Source of the DNA: Candidatus Sabulitectum silens
GTDB lineage: Bacteria; Fermentibacterota; Fermentibacteria; Fermentibacterales; JCC-6
DNA: 64,000 nucleotides
Direction: 5' to 3'
Assembly (NCBI GenBank): GCA_001875255.1
Contig: MJAN01000001.1
Span: 310,001 to 374,000 of the forward strand
Under the pieces are notes generated by a model. That model was not told where the DNA came from and ran no database searches. It was given only the letters and a program-made list of their open reading frames with translations. Made by a program: the position numbers and the translations under genes. Numbering within the stretch: the first letter of the stretch is position 1; each line of letters begins with the position of its first letter. Of the stretch, positions 51,184 through 60,788 are shown in pieces.

Positions 51184-52983
51184 ATGGAGAAAAGCAAAGA
51201 CAACCACGCTAAGATCTCGAGCCGAATCGGTGACACATGCCCGGTGGTTGTAATTCCCGCCAGCCGGCGGCAGGCGATCTACTCCAGTCTTCTGGCTGCA
51301 GATGAACCTGTTTCTATCACAGTGGATGTAAGCGAGGGGCTGGCACTCCTCGGGGTCAGCGCCCTGGACTGGCCAGGTCTCGCATCTGTGGTGGTGGGAG
51401 AACTTCACCACGAGGGCTGGAACCTCGATCTCCTTGAGGGGTTCACCGTGGACTACAGAGGTGTCCGCAGGGGCATCATCATCACCGGCATCATCCTTGA
51501 CAAGAACAGCGCCGGCAGAGGCGGCAAGTTCAGGGAGGATGCCAACAAGCTAAGCAACCTCCTGAAAAGTCTGGCCATGGGCAGGGAGGGTATTGTTTCC
51601 CTTCTCAACCGCTCCTCCGACAGGGTCGAGACCTACCAGCATATACTGGTGGAACTCGATCGCTTCTACTATGGCAGCATACCCGAGGGCATTCTGGGGG
51701 AAACCGGACAGCTGGTTCTCTTCATCAGCTCCAGGTCCGATCAGTATCTCCTTGCCAGGAAGCCTGCGGATCTTGCGTGGATAGTGAAAACGAACCATGA
51801 CCTCCTTGAAAAGGTTCGAAAAAAAGGCGGAACCCCCTTTTACAGAATAAGGAATATCAGGGCCACCGGAGAGCACCTTACCGGTATCAACATAGTGGGC
51901 TACGAGCGGGACATTTCTTTCCAGAAGCTCATCACCACTCTATCAGTTGCCTGGCCCGGAGCCACCGTAAGGCATCAGAGAAGATACACCACCTCCGACG
52001 GCATCGTTTCCATAAGGGTGGAGATGACCGGCCTGAACGGAATGAGCGCCACCAGGGAAGAGCTCAAGGTCATCAGGGAGTATCTTAAGAAGCTGCTGGT
52101 TTCAAGGGGGATCGACCGGCTTGACGCCATATATCACTATGGAGGAACGGAACACATCGGAAGGGCCCTCCTTCCCCTTCTCATAAAGGAATGCAGAACC
52201 ACCGGCATGAACCAGGCATACATTGCCCTGGAGAGCACCACCACGTTCAACGCCGAGATGAAGATGCTTCTCGTTACCGCCGCCGGGGAAAAGGCCGACG
52301 TGGCGGACCACGATGGCAAGATACTCACCCTGGTGAAGAAACTTACCTCCAGGAAGGGGCTCGGGGTGAAATCCTTCAAGTCACCTACCAGAAGGGACGA
52401 TGTCTGGGTGGATGTCTTCGACTTCGTGGTGGAACGGGAGCAGTTCGACCAGATGGAGGATGCATATTCCATGGTAAAGGAAGTGGTGCGGGAAAGCTTC
52501 GGTGAGTTCAGGGACTTCGACCAGGGCATGAGGCTCAACGATGTGAATCAGCTGGCATCTATACGAAAAGAGCTGTCGGACATACCGGAAACCGTGGTTA
52601 CTGATTTCTACTACAGCCTCGAGGATTTCATGAGGGCTTCAGTGCCCACCAGCGAACTGTCCAGGCAGATCAGGCTTGCATTCTCAACCATTTCGCAGCT
52701 GCTGCCCGGTTCAGGAAATGAGATCAAACTGGCCCACGAGGAAATCCCAGGCGTCCGGGGTCCCGTGGCCACCCTGTTCTGCTGCGCCAGACGGGGCGAG
52801 TGCAGGAACATGGAGGCCCTGCTGGCAACCGTGAGGGATTATACGGTTACGGTTAGCATCATCAGGTGGTCCGGGGCTGTGTCGGTTCTTCTACGGGTTC
52901 AGGAGTCAGGAAAGGCTCTTTCATCTGAGAAACGGGACGAGGTATTGAACAGTATTGCAGAAAGAATGGTGGATCATGAGTAG
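51184..52983 (+). CDS. large protein with ACT-like regulatory domains, unknown
   Basis: Intact, 599 residues, with no signal peptide or membrane helix. The N-terminal part reads ITVDVSEGLALLGVSALDWP and GLASVVVGELHHEGWNLDLL, the pattern of an ACT domain. A second such segment (VSIRVEMTGLNGMSATREEL) lies near 275 and a third (GPVATLFCCARRGECRN) near 525. The middle contains LDAIYHYGGTEHIGRALLPL. Repeated ACT-like modules suggest amino-acid sensing, as in GlnD or large NAD-glutamate dehydrogenases, but no catalytic domain of those is present. One of the few long genes here with no frame break. Confidence 0.6.
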   Translation: MEKSKDNHAKISSRIGDTCPVVVIPASRRQAIYSSLLAADEPVSITVDVSEGLALLGVSALDWPGLASVVVGELHHEGWNLDLLEGFTVDYRGVRRGIIITGIILDKNSAGRGGKFREDANKLSNLLKSLAMGREGIVSLLNRSSDRVETYQHILVELDRFYYGSIPEGILGETGQLVLFISSRSDQYLLARKPADLAWIVKTNHDLLEKVRKKGGTPFYRIRNIRATGEHLTGINIVGYERDISFQKLITTLSVAWPGATVRHQRRYTTSDGIVSIRVEMTGLNGMSATREELKVIREYLKKLLVSRGIDRLDAIYHYGGTEHIGRALLPLLIKECRTTGMNQAYIALESTTTFNAEMKMLLVTAAGEKADVADHDGKILTLVKKLTSRKGLGVKSFKSPTRRDDVWVDVFDFVVEREQFDQMEDAYSMVKEVVRESFGEFRDFDQGMRLNDVNQLASIRKELSDIPETVVTDFYYSLEDFMRASVPTSELSRQIRLAFSTISQLLPGSGNEIKLAHEEIPGVRGPVATLFCCARRGECRNMEALLATVRDYTVTVSIIRWSGAVSVLLRVQESGKALSSEKRDEVLNSIAERMVDHE

Positions 52984-53272
52984 CACGGCATCGCCTCCCC
53001 ACTACCCGGAAGAGAGGGAGCAGTTCGCCTCCATGCTTGAGAACTGGTTCCAGCAACGGATGATAATGTCCAACAAGGCTCTGAAGCTGATGCTGCTGCC
53101 GCTCATGGCAGTGCTGGTGTTTGCCCTGGGATTCTGGTTCAGCTATTACCTCCCGGTTCCCGCGACGGTCACCGCCCTGGCCCTTCTCGTTTCCCTTCTG
53201 GTCTGGCTTGTCTGCCTTGTGGCCGGGGTAAGGATTTTCAGAAGGATGAGGACCGGCGACGCCTTATGCTGA
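52976..53272 (+). CDS. small two-helix membrane protein
   Basis: Intact, 98 residues from ATG 52976, overlapping the end of the ACT-like gene by 8 bases. A charged N-terminus (REQFASMLENWFQQRMIMSN) precedes two adjacent helices (LMLLPLMAVLVFALGFWFSY and TVTALALLVSLLVWLVCLVA). No family recognised. Overlap with the upstream gene suggests a shared function, perhaps anchoring it to the membrane. Confidence 0.6.
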   Translation: MSSTASPPHYPEEREQFASMLENWFQQRMIMSNKALKLMLLPLMAVLVFALGFWFSYYLPVPATVTALALLVSLLVWLVCLVAGVRIFRRMRTGDALC

Positions 53273-53306
53273 GGAAAATCCGCTCTTCATCAACTGCGGA
53301 AGAAGC

Positions 53307-53335
53307 TTGACAAGAACCCGCACCCTATTTATGCT
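53307..53335 (+). promoter_or_regulatory. sigma-70-type promoter of tRNA-Met
   Basis: TTGACA (53307-53312), 17-base spacer, TATGCT (53330-53335), 17 bases before the tRNA 5' end. Confidence 0.8.
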
Positions 53336-53352
53336 TGCGTTCTCAAAGCGGA

Positions 53353-53428
53353 GGCGGTGTAGCTCAGTTGGTAGAGCAGCGGAATCATAATCCGCGGGTC
53401 AGGGGTTCAAGTCCCTTCGCCGCTACCA
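53353..53428 (+). tRNA. tRNA-Met (anticodon CAT), elongator type, CCA encoded
   Basis: The cloverleaf is complete: acceptor GGCGGTG/CGCCGCT, anticodon arm GCGGA-ATCATAA-TCCGC with CAT, T-loop TTCAAGT, encoded ACCA. The first acceptor pair is G-T, not the C-A mismatch of initiators, so elongator Met is preferred. A lysidine-modified tRNA-Ile with CAT is the alternative and cannot be excluded, and tilS is encoded 1 kb away. Confidence 0.9.
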
Positions 53429-53570
53429 GGCATTTTCCAGAGGCGTTCTGCTCCTTCAGGGGTTGAGCGCCTCTTCCTTATCCTCCATGGGATACATCCC
53501 AGGCAGGGCATGCTTAAATCCTTTGCTCATAATCTTATACGCAATCTATTTGTCAAATTTACGGATGGCT

Positions 53571-53940
53571 TTATCTGATCATGCCGTGGTTTCTTCTGCA
53601 GCTGGCGTTCCAGCCCCGAACTCTGAAACTGTCCCTTTCCCTTCCCGTTATTCTGTATCGGTAGCTGGTTTCCGTTGTGGGGCAGAGAAGGTCCTCGTGG
53701 ACATAGTCGGGGATGGTGGAGAGTTTCTTCCAGCCATTCCCCGGGGGGGTACTGGTTGTTTTCAGCGAGGTACATGTTGAGTCCCCCGGCGATGTTGCGG
53801 AGGTTGGAGCGGCAGGCAGCATACCGGGCGCTTTCGGTGATATCCCGGTACTTGGGAATTGCTATGGCGGACAGGATGCCCAGTATCACAACCACGATCA
53901 TCAGTTCAATAAGTGTGAAACCCGCCCTTGAGCCCCTCAT
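53571..53940 (-). CDS. type II secretion/pilus pseudopilin (one frameshift)
   Basis: ATG 53940 overlaps the stop of the upstream gene (ATGA). The prepilin peptidase site and helix are SRAGFTLIELMIVVVILGIL, then SAIAIPKYRDITESARYAAC, as in GspG/PilA-like pilins. The frame changes in a seven-C run near 53747. Here removing one C, not adding one, restores QYPPGNGWKKLSTIPDYVHE and CPTTETSYRYRI. About 122 residues. It should be processed and assembled in a pilus or secretion pseudopilus; the machinery is not in the window. Confidence 0.83.
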
Positions 53941-54341
53941 AGCTCTCCCCTTTCGAACAGCTCCAGGTCCAGATCCGAGGTGTAGTAGAGGCCGATGGGG
54001 GTCTGGATGGACCATATGTCGTCGTACTCCACGGTATAGATGAATCCCGGGGGAAGGTTCAGGTCCTCCTGGCGGGGAAGGGAGTCGTTGGCTGCCATGA
54101 AGGCCTCAACTCTGGCGGCCACCGCTGCCACGGAGTCCCTTTCCGCCTGTTCCCCGGGGGGCGGGGAGGTAATGAAAGAGGAGTTTCCCGGCTGGTATAG
54201 AAGGAGGACTATTATCACCGCGGCACCCACCGCTGCGAAGATCAGTATGCCGTTCTTCCCCTTCTTCCTTTCAGGTTTTCGCTTCCTTTCCTCGAAGACT
54301 ATGTCCTTGTCCAGCTGCATAGGCTCTCCAGTTGCGTTCAT
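53937..54341 (-). CDS. single-pass membrane protein preceding the pseudopilin
   Basis: 134 residues from ATG 54341 (MNATGEPMQLDKDIVFEERK), with AGAGGTGG upstream. A very basic stretch (RKRKPERKKGKNG) precedes one helix (ILIFAAVGAAVIIVLLLYQP). The extracytoplasmic part (RDSVAAVAARVEAFMAANDS, GFIYTVEYDDIWSIQTPIGL) resembles a pilin-like globular tail. It overlaps the pseudopilin start, so the two are probably a unit. No family assigned. Confidence 0.6.
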   Translation of the reverse strand: MNATGEPMQLDKDIVFEERKRKPERKKGKNGILIFAAVGAAVIIVLLLYQPGNSSFITSPPPGEQAERDSVAAVAARVEAFMAANDSLPRQEDLNLPPGFIYTVEYDDIWSIQTPIGLYYTSDLDLELFERGEL

Positions 54342-54402
54342 ACCGCCACCTCTCCCTCGGTGCATCCCTTCGTCCTTCTCCACAGGGATTATATTAGAAA
54401 AC

Positions 54403-55325
54403 ATGGGCAAACTGGAGATGGCATTTCTTGACACCGTTTCCCGGGAGGAGCTATTCCCCCGGGGTTCGTCGATCTGTGCCGCCGTGTCCGGCGGGGCCGA
54501 TTCCGTTTCTATGCTGCATCTCCTTCACCGTTTCTCCTCTTCCCGGGGCTGGGAGGTCAGGGTGCTGCACATAAACCACGGGCTAAGGCCCGAAGCGGCT
54601 TCGGAGCAGTCCTTCGTTGCGGATCTTTCCCGAAAACTCGGCCTTCACTTCCAAGCGGTGGAGGGCCGGGCCACCACCGGAGGTTCCATGGAGAGCAGGT
54701 GGAGCAGCCTCAGACATTCGGTTTATTCCCGCCAGCCTGACCTCGTGGCGGTTGCCCACAACGCAGATGACAGGGCGGAGACCATCCTCCTCAGGCTGGT
54801 TCAGGGTGCCGGGCTCAGGGGTCTTGGAGGAATGGACTACCGGGGAAGGGGTCCCGTCAGAAGGCCAATGCTGGACATTGAAAGGCAGGAGATCCGCCGT
54901 TGGCTGGAGGGGGAGGGCATAGCCTGGATGGAGGACCGCTCCAACCTCGATAGGGATATCGCCCGTAACAGGATGCGCCATGAAGTGCTGCCGAAGCTCA
55001 GGGAAGGCTTTCCCGAGGCGGTACCGGGCATCTGCAGGTCCGGGGCGATACTCAGCGGCTGGAGAGACCTGCAGACACAGATATCGTGTATGTTCCCCGC
55101 TGAGGAATTCGGAAGGGAAGATCTGATCTACCTTCCGACGCCCTTGCCACCCTTGCCCTCTGGAACATGGCGGGAAGACCCAGGAAGGGTTATGAAGAGT
55201 TGTGCAAGGTTGTAAGATGGCTCAGGGCCGGGGGAACCGGGGAGCACATCCTCCCCGGGGGGAAGAGGCTTATCGCCGGGAAAGACATTATCAGCATGGA
55301 GAAGAAAGGCACCGGGAGGTACTGA
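54403..55325 (+). CDS. tilS: tRNA(Ile)-lysidine synthase (one frameshift)
   Basis: Modifies C34 of tRNA-Ile(CAU) to lysidine using ATP. The N-type ATP pyrophosphatase loop is ICAAVSGGADSVSMLHLLHR, followed by VLHINHGLRPEAASEQSFVA, VAVAHNADDRAETILLRLVQ and RNRMRHEVLPKLREG. A CC run short by one near 55136 breaks the C-terminal part. It continues DALATLALWNMAGRPRKGYE and HILPGGKRLIAGKDIISMEK to a stop overlapping hpt. The ribosome site at ATG 54403 is weak. Confidence 0.9.
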
Positions 55326-55876
55326 TGGGGGCAGAATACGACATACTGATCGACGCCCGGCGTATACAGCAGGCGGTCAGCGAACTCGGAGGGGAGCTTT
55401 CTGAGCTTTACAGTGGCGAGGAAGTTGTGGTCATACCCCTGCTGAGGGGAGCCTTCGTTTTCGCTGCGGACCTGATACGGGCAATGAACCTTCCTGTGAG
55501 GGTGGAATTCATAGGAGCCGCCAGCTACGGCGCCGAAACCGTATCCTCAGGAGAGGTGAGGCTTACCCTGGATACCTCCTTTCCCCTGCACGACAAGCAT
55601 GTTCTTATAGTGGAAGATATTGTAGACACAGGGCTTACACTGGCATATATTCAGAAGCTCATTGCATCGCGGAACCCCAGATCCATCCGTACCGTCGTTC
55701 TGCTGGACAAACCTTCCAGACGAAGGGTACGGGCTGATCTGTATAAAACCCTCTTCACCATACCCGACCGGTTCGTTGTGGGGTATGGCCTCGACGGTCC
55801 CGGCGGGTTCTGGAGGAACCTCCCGGTGATAGCCGCACTGAGGGATGGAACGGAGAATACCAAGATTGAACGATAA
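55325..55876 (+). CDS. hpt: hypoxanthine phosphoribosyltransferase
   Basis: Intact, 183 residues; start overlaps the tilS stop (TGATG). Purine salvage enzyme converting hypoxanthine or guanine plus PRPP to IMP or GMP. Shows VVIPLLRGAFVFAADLIRAM, EFIGAASYGAETVSSGEV and the PRPP motif HVLIVEDIVDTGLTLAYIQK, then DRFVVGYGLDGPGGFWRNLP. The tilS-hpt-ftsH order is common in bacteria. Confidence 0.94.
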   Translation: MGAEYDILIDARRIQQAVSELGGELSELYSGEEVVVIPLLRGAFVFAADLIRAMNLPVRVEFIGAASYGAETVSSGEVRLTLDTSFPLHDKHVLIVEDIVDTGLTLAYIQKLIASRNPRSIRTVVLLDKPSRRRVRADLYKTLFTIPDRFVVGYGLDGPGGFWRNLPVIAALRDGTENTKIER

Positions 55877-57848
55877 CGAAAAAAAGCCCCCGGAAAAGAA
55901 CAGGAAGCAGGGACCAACACCACCCCCGGGCCTTGGCGGGTGCAGCTTCAGAACGGTAACCATGTGGGTCATGCTGGGGCTTCTTGCCTATGTACTGGTG
56001 ATCTTCCTCGGCGGAGGGTCCGACAGGGCCTCCATTACCTACAGCGAACTTCTCAGTTATGCCGAGAGGGGCAGTGTAAAAACCGCGGTCCTCTCCTCCG
56101 GCGGCGAGGTCGAGGGAGAGTTCAGGTCCCCCCAGGCCATAAGCAACGGCGAAGTTACCCAGGATTTCCTTAAGTACTCAAGCTTCGTGCCCTTCGAGGA
56201 CGTGAACTCCGTGGACCTTCTCAGGGAGCACGGCGTGGATGTTTCCGGAAGGGGGCCGAACAGTTTCCTTGCCATTCTGATCAACGTCGGCCCAATCCTG
56301 CTCTTCATCGTTCTCTGGATATTCATAATGAGACGGATGTCCGGCGGGGGTCAGGCCTTCAGCTTCGGAAAGAGCAAGCACCGGCTGATAACCGGGGACA
56401 GACCCAAGAACACATTCGAGGACGTGGCGGGATGCGACGAGGCCAAGGAAGAGCTGGAGGAAGTGATCGAGTTCCTCCGTGAGCCGGGCAAATTCAGGAA
56501 GCTCGGGGGAAAGATCCCCAAGGGCGTGCTTCTGATAGGCCCTCCGGGCACCGGCAAGACCCTTCTCGCAAGGGCAGTTGCCGGCGAGGCGAAGGTGCCG
56601 TTCTTTTCCATGAGCGGCTCGGATTTCGTGGAAATGTTCGTGGGTGTTGGCGCCAGCAGGGTGAGGGACCTCTTCATTCAGGCAAAGGCCAAGGCCCCAA
56701 GCATAATCTTCATCGACGAGATAGACGCCGTGGGCCGTCAGAGGGGTACCGGCCTCGGTGGAGGCCACGACGAACGGGAGCAGACACTGAATGCCCTCCT
56801 TGTGGAAATGGACGGGTTCGCCGCCAATCAGGGTGTTATAGTGGTGGCCGCAACGAACAGGCCGGATGTTCTGGATGCTGCCCTTCTCCGCCCGGGCCGG
56901 TTTGACAGAAGCATCACCGTGGGCATGCCCGATGTCCAGGGCAGAGAGGCTATCCTGAAGGTACATACGGCGAAAATGCCGCTTTCCACCGAAGTGGAAC
57001 TCTCCGTGGTGGCCCGGCGTACACCGGGCTTCAGCGGAGCCGACCTTGAATCACTGGCCAACGAAGCGGCGCTCCACGCCGCCCGAAGGAATGTCAAGTC
57101 CATAGAAATGCGGGATTTCGAAAGCGCCGTGGACAGGATCATCATGGGGATCGAGCGAAGAAGCATGGTGATGTCCGACGAAGAGAAGAACCTCACCGCG
57201 GTCCACGAGAGCGGCCACGCGATAGTCAACGTCTTCAGCCCCCAGTCCGACCCCTTCCACAAGGTGACCATCGTTCCCCGGGGAAGGGCTCTGGGCGTGA
57301 CCAGCTTCCTGCCAAGGGCGGAAAGGCACAACTATTCCAAGGAGTACTGCAACAGCGTTCTGGCGAGGCTTTTAGGAGGCAGGGCCGCCGAATCCCTCAT
57401 ACTTGACACCATGAGCACCGGAGCGGGTAACGATCTCGAAAGGGCCACGGACCTTGCACGGAAAATGGTCTGCAACTGGGGAATGAGCCCGGAGATCGGG
57501 CCTGTTTCATTCTCCGACGAACACGGTCCGGTGTTCATCGGCCGGGACATGGGCAGGACCAAGAACTACAGCGAGCACACCGCCAGGGTGATCGACGACG
57601 AGGTAAGAAGGCTCATGGGAGATGCATACAAGTGCGCTCTGGACATACTCGAGACCAACCGGGACATAGTGAAGCGGCTTACGGAAGTTCTTCTGGAGAA
57701 GGAAACCGTATCCAGCGGAGAGATCCGCCAGATGCTTTCCGAAATGCGCCCGGGAGAGGAGTTCCCCGGTCTCGACGCCCTTGAGGTAGAGGAAACACCC
57801 GAGGAACCGGAAGATAAGGTAGGAACCGTTGGACCTGAAGAAGATTGA
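55845..57848 (+). CDS. ftsH: ATP-dependent zinc metalloprotease FtsH
   Basis: Intact, 667 residues. Two membrane helices ([40 protein letters not shown]) flank a periplasmic domain. The AAA+ module has [20 protein letters not shown] (Walker A), [14 protein letters not shown] (Walker B), the [23 protein letters not shown] and pore motif [12 protein letters not shown]. The protease site is [13 protein letters not shown] (HExxH, with Ser where Ala is usual) and [16 protein letters not shown] (Asp ligand). It degrades membrane and short-lived proteins. ATG 55845 overlaps hpt by 32 bases; TTG 55866 is an alternative. Confidence 0.95.
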   Translation: MERRIPRLNDNEKKPPEKNRKQGPTPPPGLGGCSFRTVTMWVMLGLLAYVLVIFLGGGSDRASITYSELLSYAERGSVKTAVLSSGGEVEGEFRSPQAISNGEVTQDFLKYSSFVPFEDVNSVDLLREHGVDVSGRGPNSFLAILINVGPILLFIVLWIFIMRRMSGGGQAFSFGKSKHRLITGDRPKNTFEDVAGCDEAKEELEEVIEFLREPGKFRKLGGKIPKGVLLIGPPGTGKTLLARAVAGEAKVPFFSMSGSDFVEMFVGVGASRVRDLFIQAKAKAPSIIFIDEIDAVGRQRGTGLGGGHDEREQTLNALLVEMDGFAANQGVIVVAATNRPDVLDAALLRPGRFDRSITVGMPDVQGREAILKVHTAKMPLSTEVELSVVARRTPGFSGADLESLANEAALHAARRNVKSIEMRDFESAVDRIIMGIERRSMVMSDEEKNLTAVHESGHAIVNVFSPQSDPFHKVTIVPRGRALGVTSFLPRAERHNYSKEYCNSVLARLLGGRAAESLILDTMSTGAGNDLERATDLARKMVCNWGMSPEIGPVSFSDEHGPVFIGRDMGRTKNYSEHTARVIDDEVRRLMGDAYKCALDILETNRDIVKRLTEVLLEKETVSSGEIRQMLSEMRPGEEFPGLDALEVEETPEEPEDKVGTVGPEED

Positions 57849-58398
57849 GCAGGGTGTCCGGCTCATGCTGGAGGGTATAGGGGAGGACCTCACCCGGCCG
57901 GGGATAAAAAGGACCCCGGAAAGGGTGGCATCCTCAATGGCTGAGTTGTGCCGGGGCCTTGACCCCGGTTCCAGGAAGCCCATTGCGGTGATGAGCGAAG
58001 CGGATCAGAACGAGATGATCATAGTCAAGGATATCAGCTTCTCGTCCATGTGCGAGCACCACCTGCTTCCCTATATCGGCAGGTGCGACATAGTCTACCT
58101 CCCCGCCGACGACCGCATAGCAGGGCTCAGCGCAATAGTGGAACTGGTTGAGAACCTGGCTGCCAGGCCTACCATACAGGAACGGCTTACCACGGAGATC
58201 GCCAATACCCTCATGGCAGAACTGCAGGCCAAGGGTGTCATGGTGGTCATGGAGGCGGAGCACATGTGCCTTGCCATGCGGGGTGTCAGGAAGCGGGACA
58301 GCAGGATAGTCACCAGTGCCATGCGGGGTTATCTGAAACGGCCGGAAACCCGTGGAGAAGCACTGGCACTGATTGGAAGGAGCATCTCGGGAAGGTGA
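57829..58398 (+). CDS. folE: GTP cyclohydrolase I
   Basis: Intact, 189 residues from a TTG preceded by AAGGTAGG, overlapping ftsH by 20 bases. Converts GTP to dihydroneopterin triphosphate, the first step of folate (or queuosine-type pterin) synthesis. Signature residues: RTPERVASSMAELCRGLDPG, the zinc-binding ISFSSMCEHHLLPYIGRCDI, GLSAIVELVENLAARPTIQE and EHMCLAMRGVRK. Operon with folP. Confidence 0.95.
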   Translation: MDLKKIEQGVRLMLEGIGEDLTRPGIKRTPERVASSMAELCRGLDPGSRKPIAVMSEADQNEMIIVKDISFSSMCEHHLLPYIGRCDIVYLPADDRIAGLSAIVELVENLAARPTIQERLTTEIANTLMAELQAKGVMVVMEAEHMCLAMRGVRKRDSRIVTSAMRGYLKRPETRGEALALIGRSISGR

Positions 58399-59591
58399 TT
58401 ACCGTCCGACTTCTTCAATCCGGCGACGGTGTTGACTGGACCAGCCTGATAAAACGAGTAGGAGCCGATACCGGCGCCCTTCCCCGTCTTCAGAACAGGG
58501 ACAGGATCACCGTTATTCTGGTGGAGGGTCTTCCCAGCCCGGCGGCTTCCATACTGAAACAGAGCATGCTCTCAGGCGGCGCCGATGCCCTTGTGCACCG
58601 CGAGGTGCTCACCTGTGGAACCGACTTCTCCGACGGGGTGGTCTACGGAACTCCGTCATCAATCCGACGTGGTTGCGATTCACTGGATGGGCAGCCCTTC
58701 GGTCTTGGCTCGCTGGGGGCGGATATTCGAGGACTTCTGGTGCCCCCTGTCCTTCCTTCTTCCCTGCTGGTGAATCATAGAGAACTCCACTTCACGGGTC
58801 GTCCCCTGATAATGGGAATACTGAACATCACGCCGGACTCCTTCAGCGACGGCGGCACCTTCGGTTCCCCGGCTGAGGCCGCCGGGGCCGCTGTGGAAAT
58901 GGAGAGATGCGGTGCCTCAATGATCGACGTTGGCGGAGAGTCCACAAGGCCGGGAGCCCTTCCGGTGGACCCTGAAGAACAGATGAACAGGGTCCTTCCT
59001 GTCATTGAAGGGATAAGGGAGAGAACCGGTGTTCCCATAAGCATAGATACCCGGATCCCGGAGGTGGCCTCCGCGGCGGTTGCCGCCGGGGCAGGCATGA
59101 TCAATTCCATAGACGGCATGGAAACCCCGGGGATGGCGGAAATCGCAGCTTCCCTCCAGGTGCCGGTATGCGTTATGCACATGAAGGGTACCCCGGGGAA
59201 CATGCAGGACCATCCTGAGTATGGGGATGCGCCCGGGGAGATAGGGGATTATCTTCTTGAAAGGGTGGAATACCTTGAGAGCGCCGGAATAAAGAGGGAG
59301 AATATCCTCGTTGATCCCGGTATAGGTTTCGGCAAAAGGCTGGAGGACAACATAGAACTGCTCCGTTCACTGGAATGGATTCGCCGTCGAACCGCCTGCC
59401 GGGTTCTGCTGGGTCATTCCAGGAAGAGTTTCCTGGGCCTCATATCCGGAATAGACCAGCCCCGGCGGCGTGATTTCCTGAGCCACATCGTATCGGTCCT
59501 GGCAGTGGGAGCGGATGTGCTGCGGGTTCACGATGTGCCGGGTACGAAGGCGTCCCTTGACCTTGCGGAAAGAATCGGGGTGTTCCGGTGA
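58395..59591 (+). CDS. folP: dihydropteroate synthase, long form
   Basis: GTG 58395 overlaps the folE stop by 4 bases. Residues 1-125 are an extra N-terminal domain (SPAASILKQSMLSGGADALV, DGQPFGLGSLGADIRGLLV) seen in long DHPS proteins. The TIM barrel follows: GRPLIMGILNITPDSFSDGG, MIDVGGESTRPGALPV, VCVMHMKGTPGNMQDHPEYG, ENILVDPGIGFGKRLEDNIE and LLGHSRKSFLGLI. Joins pterin pyrophosphate to p-aminobenzoate. Intact, 398 residues. The next start overlaps its stop (GTGA). Confidence 0.94.
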   Translation: MITVRLLQSGDGVDWTSLIKRVGADTGALPRLQNRDRITVILVEGLPSPAASILKQSMLSGGADALVHREVLTCGTDFSDGVVYGTPSSIRRGCDSLDGQPFGLGSLGADIRGLLVPPVLPSSLLVNHRELHFTGRPLIMGILNITPDSFSDGGTFGSPAEAAGAAVEMERCGASMIDVGGESTRPGALPVDPEEQMNRVLPVIEGIRERTGVPISIDTRIPEVASAAVAAGAGMINSIDGMETPGMAEIAASLQVPVCVMHMKGTPGNMQDHPEYGDAPGEIGDYLLERVEYLESAGIKRENILVDPGIGFGKRLEDNIELLRSLEWIRRRTACRVLLGHSRKSFLGLISGIDQPRRRDFLSHIVSVLAVGADVLRVHDVPGTKASLDLAERIGVFR

Positions 59592-60396
59592 ACCTTCTTG
59601 GCAGCCCGGTCTTCTCGTGGTTCTGGGTGGTTCAGGTCCTTGACATACTGCTTATCTCATACCTTGTATGGCTTCTGCTGAGGGCAATATGGGACAAACC
59701 CGCCATGAGGGTGGTCATCGCCGTGGTCCTGGTGTGGCTGTTCTCCTCGATACTGAATTCCATCGGATTCTACTCCATCGGTCTCATCACCGAGAAACTG
59801 GCATCGGTGATGATATTCGCCCTGATCGTGATATTCAGCCAGGAGGTGAAGGATCTTCTGGCCCGGTTCGGCAGGTATCTCAGCCGGATCAAGTTCCTTG
59901 ATTCGGGCTACCACCGGTCCGGCGAAGAGATCAGGAACGCCGTTGAAGCCGTTGTTGAAACATCCTCCTACCTTCGCAAGAAGGGCTACGGTGCCCTTAT
60001 AGTGCTTGAGCGTGAGGAGAACACCTCCGAGAGCTGCAAGGACGCCTACATACTGAACGACATACCGGTCAGCGCCAGGATACTGGAGTCCTTCCTCACC
60101 CCTCCGGGGCCATATCACGACGGTGCCATAGTGCTTAAGGGAGACCGCATCGCCGCTGCCAGGGCGATACTTCCCCTGACCTTCCGGGAAAGGACACAAT
60201 GTGGCTGGGCACCAGGCACAGGGCGGCCAAGGGCCTCGCCGAGCGCACCGATGCCGTTGTGGTGGTGGTAAGCGAGGAAACCGGCAATACCAGGATCGCC
60301 TTCGACGGAAAGCTCACCGGACCCTACACCGATGACCAGCTGAGAACGAAGCTGCAGTTCCTCATGAGTCGAGAGAAGAGGGAAGACGATCAATGA
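59588..60396 (+). CDS. cdaA: diadenylate cyclase (one frameshift)
   Basis: Membrane-bound c-di-AMP synthase. Three N-terminal helices (VVQVLDILLISYLVWLLLRA, MRVVIAVVLVWLFSSILNSI, ASVMIFALIVIFSQEV) precede the DAC domain: PYHDGAIVLKGDRIAAARAI (DGA motif) and, after one missing A near 60196, WLGTRHRAAKGLAERTDAVV (RHR motif), then VSEETGNTRIAFDGKLT. About 269 residues. The folP-cdaA order is seen in other bacteria. c-di-AMP controls osmolyte and potassium balance. Confidence 0.92.
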
Positions 60397-60689
60397 GAAG
60401 CGAAACCCTGTCCAGGATAGACGAAGCCACCGCCGACCTCCCTGAACGCTGGAGGAGCATCCTTCATGAAACCCTTCTGGAGGGCAGCTTCATTGATGAA
60501 CCCCACAGGCTCATGGCTTCGGCCCTGGCCGTTCACCGTGACCACCCCCCGGGCATGGAAACCGCCGAGGCCATTCTGGCCGGCGACGCCTTCATTCCAA
60601 TGGCCGTTCAGACACTCCTTGAGCAGGGAGTATCCCTTCGGGATATCGAAAAATTCCTGGCTGAGGCCATCCGTAAATTTGACAAATAG
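60393..60689 (+). CDS. small conserved-looking protein, unknown
   Basis: Intact, 98 residues, start overlapping the cdaA stop by 4 bases (ATGA), so it is the last gene of the folate/c-di-AMP operon. It is all helical and charged (RIDEATADLPERWRSILHET, TLLEQGVSLRDIEKFLAEAI), with no leader or membrane helix. No family recognised. Confidence 0.6.
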   Translation: MRSETLSRIDEATADLPERWRSILHETLLEGSFIDEPHRLMASALAVHRDHPPGMETAEAILAGDAFIPMAVQTLLEQGVSLRDIEKFLAEAIRKFDK

Positions 60690-60730
60690 ATCTTGTAAAG
60701 AATAGCACAATAATACCTTAAGTATGCCCT

Positions 60731-60773
60731 TTGACGAAAAAAATGAATTGATTATAAATATGAATGTATTCAT
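60731..60773 (+). promoter_or_regulatory. promoter with overlapping TetR-type operator
   Basis: TTGACG (60731-60736), 16-base spacer, TATAAA (60753-60758). Just downstream, ATGAATGTATTCAT (60760-60773) is a palindrome with 6-bp arms covering the expected transcription start. ATGAATTG also occurs at 60743-60750 and 60772-60779. The layout suggests self-repression by the TetR protein encoded 16 bases on. Confidence 0.7.
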
Positions 60774-60788
60774 GAATTGGAGGCGGGG

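Noticed and set aside
53353-53428. tRNA-Ile with CAT anticodon served by the nearby tilS
   Set aside because: Acceptor and anticodon stems fit elongator Met at least as well; kept only as an alternative.
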